This document shows positions 44,969 through 53,106 of a DNA stretch of 64,000 nucleotides, piece by piece. This DNA is from Bacteriovoracaceae bacterium (GTDB lineage: Bacteria > Bdellovibrionota > Bacteriovoracia > Bacteriovoracales > Bacteriovoracaceae): positions 1 to 64,000 of the forward strand of contig JADHTQ010000017.1 in assembly GCA_016784965.1 (NCBI GenBank), read 5' to 3'. Both the position numbers and the translations under genes were made by a program. The first letter of the stretch is position 1; each line of letters starts with the position of its first letter. The notes under the pieces were generated by a model that ran no database searches, was not told the DNA's origin, and saw only the letters and a program-made list of their open reading frames with translations.

Positions 44969-45870
44969 GACTCACCTTCAGCACCTAGCAAAAAGGGTCT
45001 CACCGCACTAAGCGCTTCTTCTAATTCATCTTCTAATAGATAATGACCGGCATTTTCTAAAAGTTTAAAGGCGGCATCTGGATAAATTTGCTGCCACTTT
45101 TTAAAGTAGTGTAAATCAAAGCAAAAATCCCGAGCACCCCACAACAAAAACTTGGGACAAGTCAGAGTCTGGAGTTTATTCTCTATATCAAGTAGTGTTT
45201 TAAAACTGGGATGAGTCGATGACAAAGGTATGTCGGTTACAAATTTGGCGGTAGCTATTCTATTTTTATAATTATTATAAGGTAGTAAAAACCCCTCTTT
45301 TATAATTGAAGACAGCCCCTTTGTTGTTGTCATAAAGGTAGCAGGATATGCAAAGCCATTAAAGATCCTAATAAACCATTCACCAATAACTGGAGTTTTG
45401 CAAATATTGATACGCTTTGGAATTTTTGTGTCTGTAAATGCAGCAGTATTTAAAATAGTAATTTTTTCAATTTTTTCAGGGTGCCTAACGGCATAGCCAA
45501 AACCAATTGCCCCTCCCCAGTCGTGAACAATCAAAGATACCGACTTTAATTTTAACTTATTATCTATTAAGTCTTCTAAGTTATCGATGTGTTGCTTTAG
45601 GGTATAATTATAGTTTTGTGGTTTATCCGATAATCCACACCCCATATGGTCTGGAGCAATAACTCTAAAATGCTCTGACAAATCTTTTATCAAATTGCGA
45701 TAAAAAAAAGACCAGGTGGGGTTTCCATGAAGCATGACTAGATTTTTATCATTGCAACGGGTTTTATGATGATCTACAAAATGCATTTTGTGTGGGCCAT
45801 CCAGCGGTAGAAAATAGTTTGAACAAAATGGATAGTGCTCTTTTAAATGTGGGGGAATTGTCACTACCAT
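44965..45870 (-). CDS. oleB: OleB, beta-lactone decarboxylase (alpha/beta hydrolase)
   Basis: OleB converts the beta-lactone to the olefin with loss of CO2. The 301-residue protein is a haloalkane-dehalogenase-type hydrolase: HGNPTWSF (oxyanion loop), nucleophile Asp117 in VHDWGGAIG, an acid in GARDFCFD and catalytic His276 in NAGHYLLED. An Asp nucleophile rather than Ser is what distinguishes OleB from esterases. It overlaps oleA by 7 bases and oleC by 4. Confidence 0.88.
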   Translation of the reverse strand: MVVTIPPHLKEHYPFCSNYFLPLDGPHKMHFVDHHKTRCNDKNLVMLHGNPTWSFFYRNLIKDLSEHFRVIAPDHMGCGLSDKPQNYNYTLKQHIDNLEDLIDNKLKLKSVSLIVHDWGGAIGFGYAVRHPEKIEKITILNTAAFTDTKIPKRINICKTPVIGEWFIRIFNGFAYPATFMTTTKGLSSIIKEGFLLPYNNYKNRIATAKFVTDIPLSSTHPSFKTLLDIENKLQTLTCPKFLLWGARDFCFDLHYFKKWQQIYPDAAFKLLENAGHYLLEDELEEALSAVRPFLLGAEGES

Positions 45871-46895
45871 TTTACCCCCAAAATGGTTGAGGTCAGCCCT
45901 GAGCCAATGCCAAGCATAGCAACATGTTCGCCGCGCTTTAGGTCTTGAGTCTGGTCGAGCTTGGCCAAGGTTATCGGTAAAGCTGAAGAGCCAGTGTTAC
46001 CCAGAGTTGGATAAGTAGCAAAAGTATTTAATTTGTGTAATTTCAAAGATTTTAAAGTCATCTTTTCATGGGCCACCCCAACTTGATGGCCAATAACCCA
46101 GTCCACATTATCATTGGTCCACTCCAAGTTCTTTTTGGCAAGCTCCCAAGTATCTTGGGCCAGGGCCACGCCCTCTTTCATCAGCTCTTCGGAATCAGTT
46201 TCCATCATTAATGAATTGGGGTTACCATCTCCCTGGCATAAGGTGTTGGCACTTGATCTGGTCATTGTAGCGCCTCCAAGCAAGGTGTGTCCCTCAGGTG
46301 CCAATGACTTATGACAAAGAATAAAGGCCACAGCAGCGGAACCAATCGTGAGGTTGGCAACATATTTTTTTATATTTTTGCGGGTTAAGTCCTTTGAGTT
46401 GTTTAAAAAACCGATGGTTTCTTGTAACAAAGGCCCACCATTTTCACCTGCAACTACCATCCCACATTGTATCGTCCCTTGCTCTATCATGTTGGCAATT
46501 ACCACAAAGGAGCTCATCACTCCCAGGCAAGCATTGGACAAATCAAAAATCATACACTTGGGATCAAGCCCTAAGTTATGGTGAACGACAGAGGCCGTCG
46601 ATGGCTCTAAAAAATCGCGACAAACTGAAGCATGGATTAAAACATCAATATTTTTTTTGTTAATCTTCGAGCGCTCAAAAGCTTCTAAGGCGGCATTAGT
46701 AGAAAGTTCAGATGGTCTTGTACCCTGACTCCAAAAGCGCCTCTGCTTTATTCCAGTCATTAACTCAAGTCTGCCCTTGGGCAGTCGAAGACGATCATAT
46801 ACACTTTGCAGCTTTTGTTCAATTTCAGCAGATGTTAAGATCTCTTGGGGAAGGTGATAACCGTATGACTCAATACGAACCTGTTCAAAACGCAT
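45864..46895 (-). CDS. oleA: OleA, head-to-head acyl condensing enzyme
   Basis: OleA, a thiolase-fold enzyme, joins two fatty acyl thioesters to make a beta-keto acid. With start ATG 46895 (GGAAGGGG upstream) it has 343 residues. Active-site Cys123 (SNACLG), His270 (WVIGHQVGV) and Asn300 (LGNTGS) match the family. Glu97 in RDFLEPSTA is 26 residues before the Cys, the same spacing as Glu117 and Cys143 in Xanthomonas OleA, where Glu117 is needed for the condensation. The His-Asn spacing of 30 also matches 285-315. This separates it from FabH. It is preceded by a CrtI-like gene that overlaps slightly upstream of this start. Confidence 0.9.
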   Translation of the reverse strand: MRFEQVRIESYGYHLPQEILTSAEIEQKLQSVYDRLRLPKGRLELMTGIKQRRFWSQGTRPSELSTNAALEAFERSKINKKNIDVLIHASVCRDFLEPSTASVVHHNLGLDPKCMIFDLSNACLGVMSSFVVIANMIEQGTIQCGMVVAGENGGPLLQETIGFLNNSKDLTRKNIKKYVANLTIGSAAVAFILCHKSLAPEGHTLLGGATMTRSSANTLCQGDGNPNSLMMETDSEELMKEGVALAQDTWELAKKNLEWTNDNVDWVIGHQVGVAHEKMTLKSLKLHKLNTFATYPTLGNTGSSALPITLAKLDQTQDLKRGEHVAMLGIGSGLTSTILGVKW

Positions 46896-46899
46896 ATCC

Positions 46900-48291
46900 C
46901 TACCCCTTCCAATCACGTGTTAAAATATGCATATTACTAATTGTAATGCCACTAAGTAGTGTCCCGACAATGCCAATCAACCCCTGATCTGTACCACAGA
47001 GGAGCAAATTTTCAATACCGGTCAATCCGTCTGGGAGCTTGTCAGGACTTCCATACACTGCACCTGCCATGTGACCTGTAAATCTTTTTATAGTCTTTGG
47101 AGTAAAGACATCTTGAAACTTAAGCTCTCCATTCAATGAAGGCATTACTGCTTTTAAAGTCTCTAGGGAGTGCTCAACAACTTTTTGCTTTTGCGCTTTA
47201 TATTCGGTACTTTTAAAACTATCCCATAGATCAAAATTAGCAAGACTAGTAAGTCGAATAACCCCCTCGTCATATTCACAATCAGAAAAATTATTCGGTA
47301 GACAGATTGAAGTACTGGTCTCATCGATTGCGGTGGTGGGTTTTTGGTAATTATATCTGTCTTGATTGCTGTAATAAATTATAGTTGAGTCGATATCACA
47401 TTGAGCTGGTTTTTTATCAAAGATAAAAATTGTCTCGATGGGACTAATCCTGCCTACTGCGGGAGTTGTAACCTGCTGTGACTCTACCAAGCTCATCGTT
47501 TCAGGGTACCCAATAGATGAAATAACGTAATCGGCTTCTATCATCTCCCCATTGTTTAAAAGGGCCCCTTGAACCTTGCTATTTTTTGTAACAATTTTTT
47601 CAACCTTGTGGCGATACCTTAATTCCCCACCTAAGGCATTAAACTTATCCAAAAGGATGTCAATTATAGTTCTAACTCCCCCCATGGGTCTTGAAAACCC
47701 TTCGAGATATACACTTTGAAAGAGGATAATAAAAGAATTGACATCTAAGTCGTGTTCTGTGGAACTTCCATAAAAAAGTATGGGATAAAAAATCATATCC
47801 TCTAACATTTTATTTTTAATATACTGGCCTACAAATTGCCTTGCCGATTTAAAGTCTTTTGAGGGTAGTAAGTCTTTATGAATATTAATATTTTTAATAA
47901 GTTCTAAAAAACCATCAACTTCTTCGGGGAAATTTTTGGCAACTTGGGAAATCAAAAGCTCAATATCGTTAGAAAAATTGATCTCCAAATCTCTAAATTG
48001 AACCTTAGACGACTTTTGCTCTTTTAGTTGTAAGCTATCATAACGAATGCGCAACTGCTTTAGAATTTTACTTAACGGGTGCCCTTTAGTTCCCTTTTTC
48101 ACAAAGTTGGTCAAAGCGTGAAGACCAACATCAAACTTCCGACTACCTCTTTGATAAAAAGAGTTAAGTCCCCCGGGCAAAGAGTGCATTTCTGCAATGC
48201 AAACTGTTTTGCCAAACATCGCAAGGCGAATACCTGCCGCCATGCCAGACATTCCGGCACCTATGATTAAAACATCATATTTGGTGGTCAT
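46900..48291 (-). CDS. CrtI-like FAD-dependent oxidoreductase
   Basis: A 463-residue flavoprotein of the phytoene desaturase/carotenoid isomerase type. A Rossmann motif GAGMSGMAAGIRLA (12-25) and the following GGLNSFYQRGSRKFDVGLHAL match the family. The C-terminus has GAVYGSPDKLPDGLTGIENLLLCGTDQGLIGIVG, the usual FAD-binding end. Such enzymes saturate or desaturate conjugated chains, or isomerise them. Lying inside an ole operon that lacks the NADP reductase OleD, it may modify the chain or replace that step, but which one is unclear. Gap of 23 bases after the ACP gene. Confidence 0.83.
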   Translation of the reverse strand: MTTKYDVLIIGAGMSGMAAGIRLAMFGKTVCIAEMHSLPGGLNSFYQRGSRKFDVGLHALTNFVKKGTKGHPLSKILKQLRIRYDSLQLKEQKSSKVQFRDLEINFSNDIELLISQVAKNFPEEVDGFLELIKNINIHKDLLPSKDFKSARQFVGQYIKNKMLEDMIFYPILFYGSSTEHDLDVNSFIILFQSVYLEGFSRPMGGVRTIIDILLDKFNALGGELRYRHKVEKIVTKNSKVQGALLNNGEMIEADYVISSIGYPETMSLVESQQVTTPAVGRISPIETIFIFDKKPAQCDIDSTIIYYSNQDRYNYQKPTTAIDETSTSICLPNNFSDCEYDEGVIRLTSLANFDLWDSFKSTEYKAQKQKVVEHSLETLKAVMPSLNGELKFQDVFTPKTIKRFTGHMAGAVYGSPDKLPDGLTGIENLLLCGTDQGLIGIVGTLLSGITISNMHILTRDWKG

Positions 48292-48314
48292 TAAAGTTGC
48301 CGCTTATGTTAATT

Positions 48315-48581
48315 TTATTGGCAAAATTTTGGAGAAAGGTACCTAACACAACTCTCTAGCGTCGCAAGCTGCGGATAGTCTTCTGAGGGCACTTCCACCT
48401 TATACCTTTTTTTAAGTTCCATAACAATGTCTAAAAAGTCCATTGAATCTAAATCGAGCTGGTCTCGCAAGGAGGCCCCATCATTGATCTCAGATAGGTC
48501 CTCGTCAAGAGCAATATCTGAAATAATATCAACAACTGCTTTTCTCACATCTACTACTTCTGTATTCATTTCCATATTCAC
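48315..48581 (-). CDS. Acyl carrier protein
   Basis: An 88-residue ACP. The phosphopantetheine site is DLDSMDFL with Ser46, in the recognition helix of the family; the protein is acidic (ALDEDLSE). It is encoded between the FabF-type ketosynthase and the CrtI-like gene, so it is a dedicated carrier of this pathway rather than the housekeeping AcpP. The start at 48581 has two more in-frame ATG codons (M3, M5) close by, so the exact start is uncertain. Confidence 0.87.
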   Translation of the reverse strand: MNMEMNTEVVDVRKAVVDIISDIALDEDLSEINDGASLRDQLDLDSMDFLDIVMELKKRYKVEVPSEDYPQLATLESCVRYLSPKFCQ

Positions 48582-48606
48582 TTACTCCTTACAACTTAAG
48601 GTGAAT

Positions 48607-49851
48607 TTATAACTTTTTTACAATTAATGTCGAGTTGATACCTAACATGCCAAAAGAGTTATTTAAAATGGTTTTTACCTCTTTTTGCAAATTATCCTCA
48701 GCTACCAAGTTTTTTAAATTACACTTTGGATCTATGTTTTCAATTCCATGACATGAATGAACTGTACTGTCAACAAAACTTGGTAAATTACCAGCAAGTT
48801 CTAAGGCCCCCGCGGCCCCCATAGTATGACCGATAAACCCCTTGGTACAATTTACATGAGTGTTGTCTGAAGCTCCAAAGACTGTACTGATCGCCTCACA
48901 CTCTTGTATATCCCCTTGTGGGGTGCCGGTTGCGTGCATATTAACAATATCAAGATCTTCAGCAGTCATGCCCGCCTTTTCCATCGCTTTTTGCATACAT
49001 TCCATCTGCCTTGCAGGGTTGGGCAGTACAAAATCGGTGGCATCTGAATTTATATGGTAACCCACTATTTCGCCATAAATCTTTGCATTGCGTGCCTTGG
49101 CAGTTGATAGTCTCTCAAGTGCATAAATGCAACCACCTTCAGATACCACCACTCCATTTCTATCTTTATCAAGAGGTCTTGTGGCCTTGGTGGGATCATC
49201 GTGGGAGCCAAGTGCTCCCTGGGCAGCAAAGGCCGCAAATATACCAAAAGTACCAGGGCTCTCTGAAACCCCTCCGGCCAGTGCCAAGTCGACTTCCTTA
49301 AGCTTCAGCATCTGTACACCTTGAATAATTCCAATATTTCCAGCAGCACACGCTGCTCCCATTGTATAATGGGGACCGGTTATTTTGAGATTTAAAGTTA
49401 CTTCTCCAGCTGGAGAGTTGGCCACAGTTCTTGGGTTGTGGTGATGAGACCAAAATGAAGCATTTTTATTATGCTCGTTGTACAAATCATGAATTTCATT
49501 TTCAGTACTAACATTTCCATGCTCAGTAATACCGATATATACCCCAACTTTAGAGCGATCAACTTCTTCTATATTAATCTTAGCATCACCTAATGCCTCA
49601 TTGGCACAATAGATCGAAATCGATCCGGCTCTGGTTCCCCTTCTTCTGTGTTTCTTTTTTAAATACTTGAATTCATCAAAGTCCAAAAGTCCGGTAGTAA
49701 CTTTGCCCATATGTCGAATTTCGATGTGCTCAAGTCCAGATTTTCTTTCTAACAGTGACTTTCTAAATTCTTCCAAGTTATTACCATTTGGAGCACTCAG
49801 CCCAACTCCGGTAATAACAATGCGCTCATCATCGCTATAATTGCTGTTCAT
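48607..49851 (-). CDS. fabF: Beta-ketoacyl-ACP synthase, FabF type
   Basis: A KAS II-type ketosynthase of 414 residues with start ATG 49851, preceded by AGGAGAG. The catalytic triad is Cys168 (GAACAAGN), His306 (NMHATGTPQGD) and His342 (FIGHTMGAAG), with Lys337. It elongates or condenses acyl-ACP. In this operon it may extend the carrier-bound chain used by OleA. It is more diverged than a housekeeping FabF in places (HHHNPRTVAN), so it may have special substrate choice. Confidence 0.88.
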   Translation of the reverse strand: MNSNYSDDERIVITGVGLSAPNGNNLEEFRKSLLERKSGLEHIEIRHMGKVTTGLLDFDEFKYLKKKHRRRGTRAGSISIYCANEALGDAKINIEEVDRSKVGVYIGITEHGNVSTENEIHDLYNEHNKNASFWSHHHNPRTVANSPAGEVTLNLKITGPHYTMGAACAAGNIGIIQGVQMLKLKEVDLALAGGVSESPGTFGIFAAFAAQGALGSHDDPTKATRPLDKDRNGVVVSEGGCIYALERLSTAKARNAKIYGEIVGYHINSDATDFVLPNPARQMECMQKAMEKAGMTAEDLDIVNMHATGTPQGDIQECEAISTVFGASDNTHVNCTKGFIGHTMGAAGALELAGNLPSFVDSTVHSCHGIENIDPKCNLKNLVAEDNLQKEVKTILNNSFGMLGINSTLIVKKL

Positions 49852-50551
49852 TATATCTCTCCTGTAATTTGGATAATCCACCTTTTAGTTTATGTGCAAT
49901 ATTGGTTTTAATATTTGAGGTCATATTTGCAATTGGAGTTGCTCCTCCAATTAATAGATCCAGTACTACAGGAAGCCTTCCAATGATCTGGGTGTATTGC
50001 TTTGAAGCTTGTAGCCCACCCAAAGCAATTACAAAACTCATAAGAGTTTGGGAAAAATTGCAGGTTAAAAGAATCGACTTCAACCTGGTGATGCGCTTAG
50101 GAGTACGATCTGCTTCATGCTCTAATGTATAGTTTAAACTTCTGGTGATCATCAGTTTAAATTCCTCAACGATGTGTTGCTCTCTTTTTCTAATAATTGC
50201 AGAAACAATACTCAAACTATCTTTGCGGGCCCTGTGGAGCTTACAACGTCTTTTTCTACAATCAATTGATTCAATCGCCAAGTAGTGCGTTAGGTTTTTT
50301 AAAGAAACAGATGTGGCACTTTGCGACAATCCCAAGGCAGACTCAATTTCTTCAGAACTTAAGGCCTCTTCAGAAAGAACCAAAAGACCAAAGATGGCAC
50401 CATCTACACGCTTTAGCCCCACATTGTGAAAAAAGCTTTCAAAATGGGGCAACTCATCCATTAATGGACTTTCAAAAAGTGAAGTAGATCTATCTAAGCT
50501 CAAATTCTCATATCTCAAAAATAAAATATTGCTAATATCTATAATGCCCAA
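49835..50551 (-). CDS. GbsR/MarR-type transcriptional regulator
   Basis: A 238-residue DNA-binding protein. A winged helix-turn-helix of the GbsR type is seen at about 50-95 (VDGAIFGLLVLSEEALSSEEIESALGLSQSATSVSLKNL). The C-terminal half is helical and could sense a ligand. Being the first gene of the ole operon, overlapping the ketosynthase, it is probably its regulator. No operator was identified. Confidence 0.82.
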   Translation of the reverse strand: MGIIDISNILFLRYENLSLDRSTSLFESPLMDELPHFESFFHNVGLKRVDGAIFGLLVLSEEALSSEEIESALGLSQSATSVSLKNLTHYLAIESIDCRKRRCKLHRARKDSLSIVSAIIRKREQHIVEEFKLMITRSLNYTLEHEADRTPKRITRLKSILLTCNFSQTLMSFVIALGGLQASKQYTQIIGRLPVVLDLLIGGATPIANMTSNIKTNIAHKLKGGLSKLQERYNEQQL

Positions 50552-50667
50552 TATAAATGGATGAAATTATTATGTCTAGATAAACAAAGGAATTTTTTTG
50601 GCATGTTAACAAATAATCACTATAATAAACAATAATCTAAGTAAATCTTTTAAAAAGAGGGTGATTC

Positions 50668-50976
50668 TTGATCGAAAGCAACAACTATTCACAAAAGAGA
50701 AAATTCGTCCGCTTTAAGCCACACGCCAGTACTATGGCCATTTTATCCTTTGCAAAAGATCTAGGTACATATACCCCTGAAATTTATGGTCTAGTAATTA
50801 ATGAGGGCTACATGGGTTGTGGTGCTGTAATGCTCAAGCATCATGCATTGCAAGTTGCCACTGAATGCATAATCAAGTGCGGTGATTTAGACCCACTAAA
50901 GGCCACAGTACGCTGGATCAATGAATTAGACGATGATGTAATAAAAATCGGCTTCCAATATTCCGATGAAAGGTAA
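50668..50976 (+). CDS. PilZ-like protein
   Basis: A 102-residue protein with the signature of a PilZ c-di-GMP receptor: KRKFVRFKP near the N-terminus and NEGYMGCGAVM in place of the (D/N)xSxxG motif. The second motif is imperfect (Gly-Tyr for Ser), so binding is uncertain. It uses a TTG start at 50668 with AGAGGGTG upstream. It is divergent from the ole regulator, with 116 bases between. Confidence 0.7.
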   Translation: MIESNNYSQKRKFVRFKPHASTMAILSFAKDLGTYTPEIYGLVINEGYMGCGAVMLKHHALQVATECIIKCGDLDPLKATVRWINELDDDVIKIGFQYSDER

Positions 50977-51002
50977 CCGTCACTTTTTTGATACCTACTG
51001 AG

Positions 51003-51743
51003 TTATTTTACTAGCTTTGTTAAAAAATCGATGGGCAGTGGGAAAAAAGTTGTACTTCTACCTTCCCCGGTCGAAATTTCTTTCATAGTATCTAGATATC
51101 TTAACACTATTGAATTTTTTTGAGTGTCGAGTATTTTTGCTGCCTCGGCCAGTTTTACAGCAGCTTCCATCTCCCCTTGTGCGGAAATAATTTTGGCCCT
51201 TTTATCTCTTTCTGCTTCTGCTTGCTTGGCCATTGCTCGTTGCATTTCAATTGGCAGATCAATGGCCTTTACCTCTACAGCGGAGACTTTTATGCCCCAT
51301 GGTTCTGTCTGATCATCTAGAATAGTTTGCAACTTGTGGTTGATTTTGTCGCGCATAGATAAAATTTCATCGAGTTCAAATTGGCCAATTACAGACCTTA
51401 GAGTAGTTTGAGAAATCTGCCCAGTGGCCTGCAGAAAGTCTTCTACGGCAATGATTGATTTTTCTGGATTTTCTACGCGAAAATAAACAACCCCATTAAC
51501 TTTTAAAGTTACGTTGTCGCGGGTGATGATATCTTGGGAGGGAATGTCCATAGTTACAGTTCTAAGGTCTACCCTTCTCATTTTTTCAATACCAGGTATC
51601 AAAATGATAAGACCTGGGCCTCTGACACTAGAAAAGCGACCTAGAAAAAACACTACCGCCCTTTCGTATTCATTTAAAATTTTAAATGTATTAAATAATA
51701 AAACTACAAAAATGATAATAAAGGGAACTAAAACTGGAAACAT
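51003..51743 (-). CDS. Stomatin/SPFH-domain protein (slipin)
   Basis: A 246-residue slipin with a single N-terminal membrane hairpin (about 1-20) and an SPFH domain: [42 protein letters not shown], and a helical coiled-coil later ([23 protein letters not shown]). I start it at ATG 51743 with GGAGGG seven bases away. It pairs with the downstream-strand NfeD-type protease gene, as in many bacteria and archaea, where the protease cleaves the stomatin C-terminus. Confidence 0.92.
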   Translation of the reverse strand: MFPVLVPFIIIFVVLLFNTFKILNEYERAVVFFLGRFSSVRGPGLIILIPGIEKMRRVDLRTVTMDIPSQDIITRDNVTLKVNGVVYFRVENPEKSIIAVEDFLQATGQISQTTLRSVIGQFELDEILSMRDKINHKLQTILDDQTEPWGIKVSAVEVKAIDLPIEMQRAMAKQAEAERDKRAKIISAQGEMEAAVKLAEAAKILDTQKNSIVLRYLDTMKEISTGEGRSTTFFPLPIDFLTKLVK

Positions 51744-51763
51744 ATTCAACCCTCCAAAAAAAA

Positions 51764-53077
51764 TTAAACAATTAACATCAAATCTTTTACGTCATGCTCT
51801 TTAACTGTCACCATATCGTCGACACTATATTTATTGGTAGATCTAGCATTCCATATTTCACCTGAAATTTTTACTTGGTATCGATATAGTCCTGCCTGGT
51901 GAGAATCTACCTCACAAACCACAATGCCTTGCTTTCCTACTAGAGAAAAAAACTGAACATGTTTTTTATTCATTATATTTCGCACTAAAAAGAAGGTCAC
52001 AAAAGCTAAAAAAAGTGCAATAGCAGATACTGAAGAAAATATGACACTGTTGCTGAGTGAGATGTAGGCGTTATCAGTTCTAAATAAAAACAAAGAACCA
52101 AATATTAAGGCGGCAATACCCGCCAACGAAATAATGCCAAAGCTGGTGATATAAATCTCCAAGATAAACATAACAAATGACAAGATGATGAGACCAAATG
52201 CCCCAAAATTTAGAGGTAGTACTTGAAAACCAATACCTGCCAAAATTAGACAAATGGTGCCAATGCTGCCTGCTATAAAGCCACCTGGGGCCTGCAGTTC
52301 TAAATAAATTAAAGCTGCGCCAATTAGTAGAAGCACATAGGCCATGCTGGGGTTGGCAAAGATGTTTAAAAGCCTCTGACCTAAATCCATACTAAATTCG
52401 ATGATCTGCTTTGACTTAAGTATCAATTTTAGAGTCGTTCCTTTGACTGTCACTTTTTTGTTATTGATCTTATCCAAAAGATCTGCTTTGTTATCAACTA
52501 TCCCGTCTATCAAGTTTTTCTTTTTTGCCTCTTTTGCCTTAAATGATGAGGCCTTCTCCACCATCTGACCAAACAGGGCCCCATTTCTGCCGCGGGCCTC
52601 AGATAGACTTTGCACAAGTGCCACTAAATCGTTTATGGCCTTGTTTTTCATGTCCACTTGCTTGATATCCCCAGATAATTCGATCGGGGTTGCCGCACCT
52701 ATATTGGTGCCTTCTGACATGAATAAAAGATGGGCACCACTGGCGATAATGGCCCCGGCAGAGGTAGCAGAAGCGCCCTCTGGTGTAACCCACACCACAG
52801 TTGGCATGTCACTGCTGCCAAAAAGGGTCAAAATACTTTTTGTCGTTGACACCAGCCCACCAGGTGTGTTCATTTTTATTAACACTAAGTTGGCCCCATC
52901 TACTTTGGCCTGTTTATAACCCGATGATAGATAATTCAAAGTAGCAGGATTTATAGATGAGTTAATAGTCATTTGCAAAATGCTATTAATCTCATAATTT
53001 TTAATAGGTGCCGATATAACTGTCATAAAAGGCAGAAGTATCATTGCAATAGTGATCAATTTGGTATTAAATTTCAT
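51764..53077 (-). CDS. NfeD-family membrane serine protease
   Basis: A 437-residue protein with a signal peptide (start at 53077, [15 protein letters not shown]...). A ClpP-like protease domain has NTPGGLVST, the Ser nucleophile in [14 protein letters not shown] and a Lys in [17 protein letters not shown]. Several membrane spans at about 250-380 follow, and an OB-fold NfeD domain closes it ([11 protein letters not shown]... [10 protein letters not shown]). It lies 20 bases upstream of the slipin gene and is co-transcribed with it. The weak ribosome site makes the start tentative. Confidence 0.9.
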   Translation of the reverse strand: MKFNTKLITIAMILLPFMTVISAPIKNYEINSILQMTINSSINPATLNYLSSGYKQAKVDGANLVLIKMNTPGGLVSTTKSILTLFGSSDMPTVVWVTPEGASATSAGAIIASGAHLLFMSEGTNIGAATPIELSGDIKQVDMKNKAINDLVALVQSLSEARGRNGALFGQMVEKASSFKAKEAKKKNLIDGIVDNKADLLDKINNKKVTVKGTTLKLILKSKQIIEFSMDLGQRLLNIFANPSMAYVLLLIGAALIYLELQAPGGFIAGSIGTICLILAGIGFQVLPLNFGAFGLIILSFVMFILEIYITSFGIISLAGIAALIFGSLFLFRTDNAYISLSNSVIFSSVSAIALFLAFVTFFLVRNIMNKKHVQFFSLVGKQGIVVCEVDSHQAGLYRYQVKISGEIWNARSTNKYSVDDMVTVKEHDVKDLMLIV

Positions 53078-53106
53078 GGTACTATTGTTATTTGTTGGAG
53101 ACCGTT

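Noticed and set aside
44965-45870. OleB considered as the missing MenH hydrolase
   Set aside because: The nucleophile is Asp in VHDWGG, not Ser as in MenH.
45864-46895. OleA considered as FabH (KAS III)
   Set aside because: The diagnostic Glu 26 residues before the Cys and the context with oleB and oleC favour OleA.
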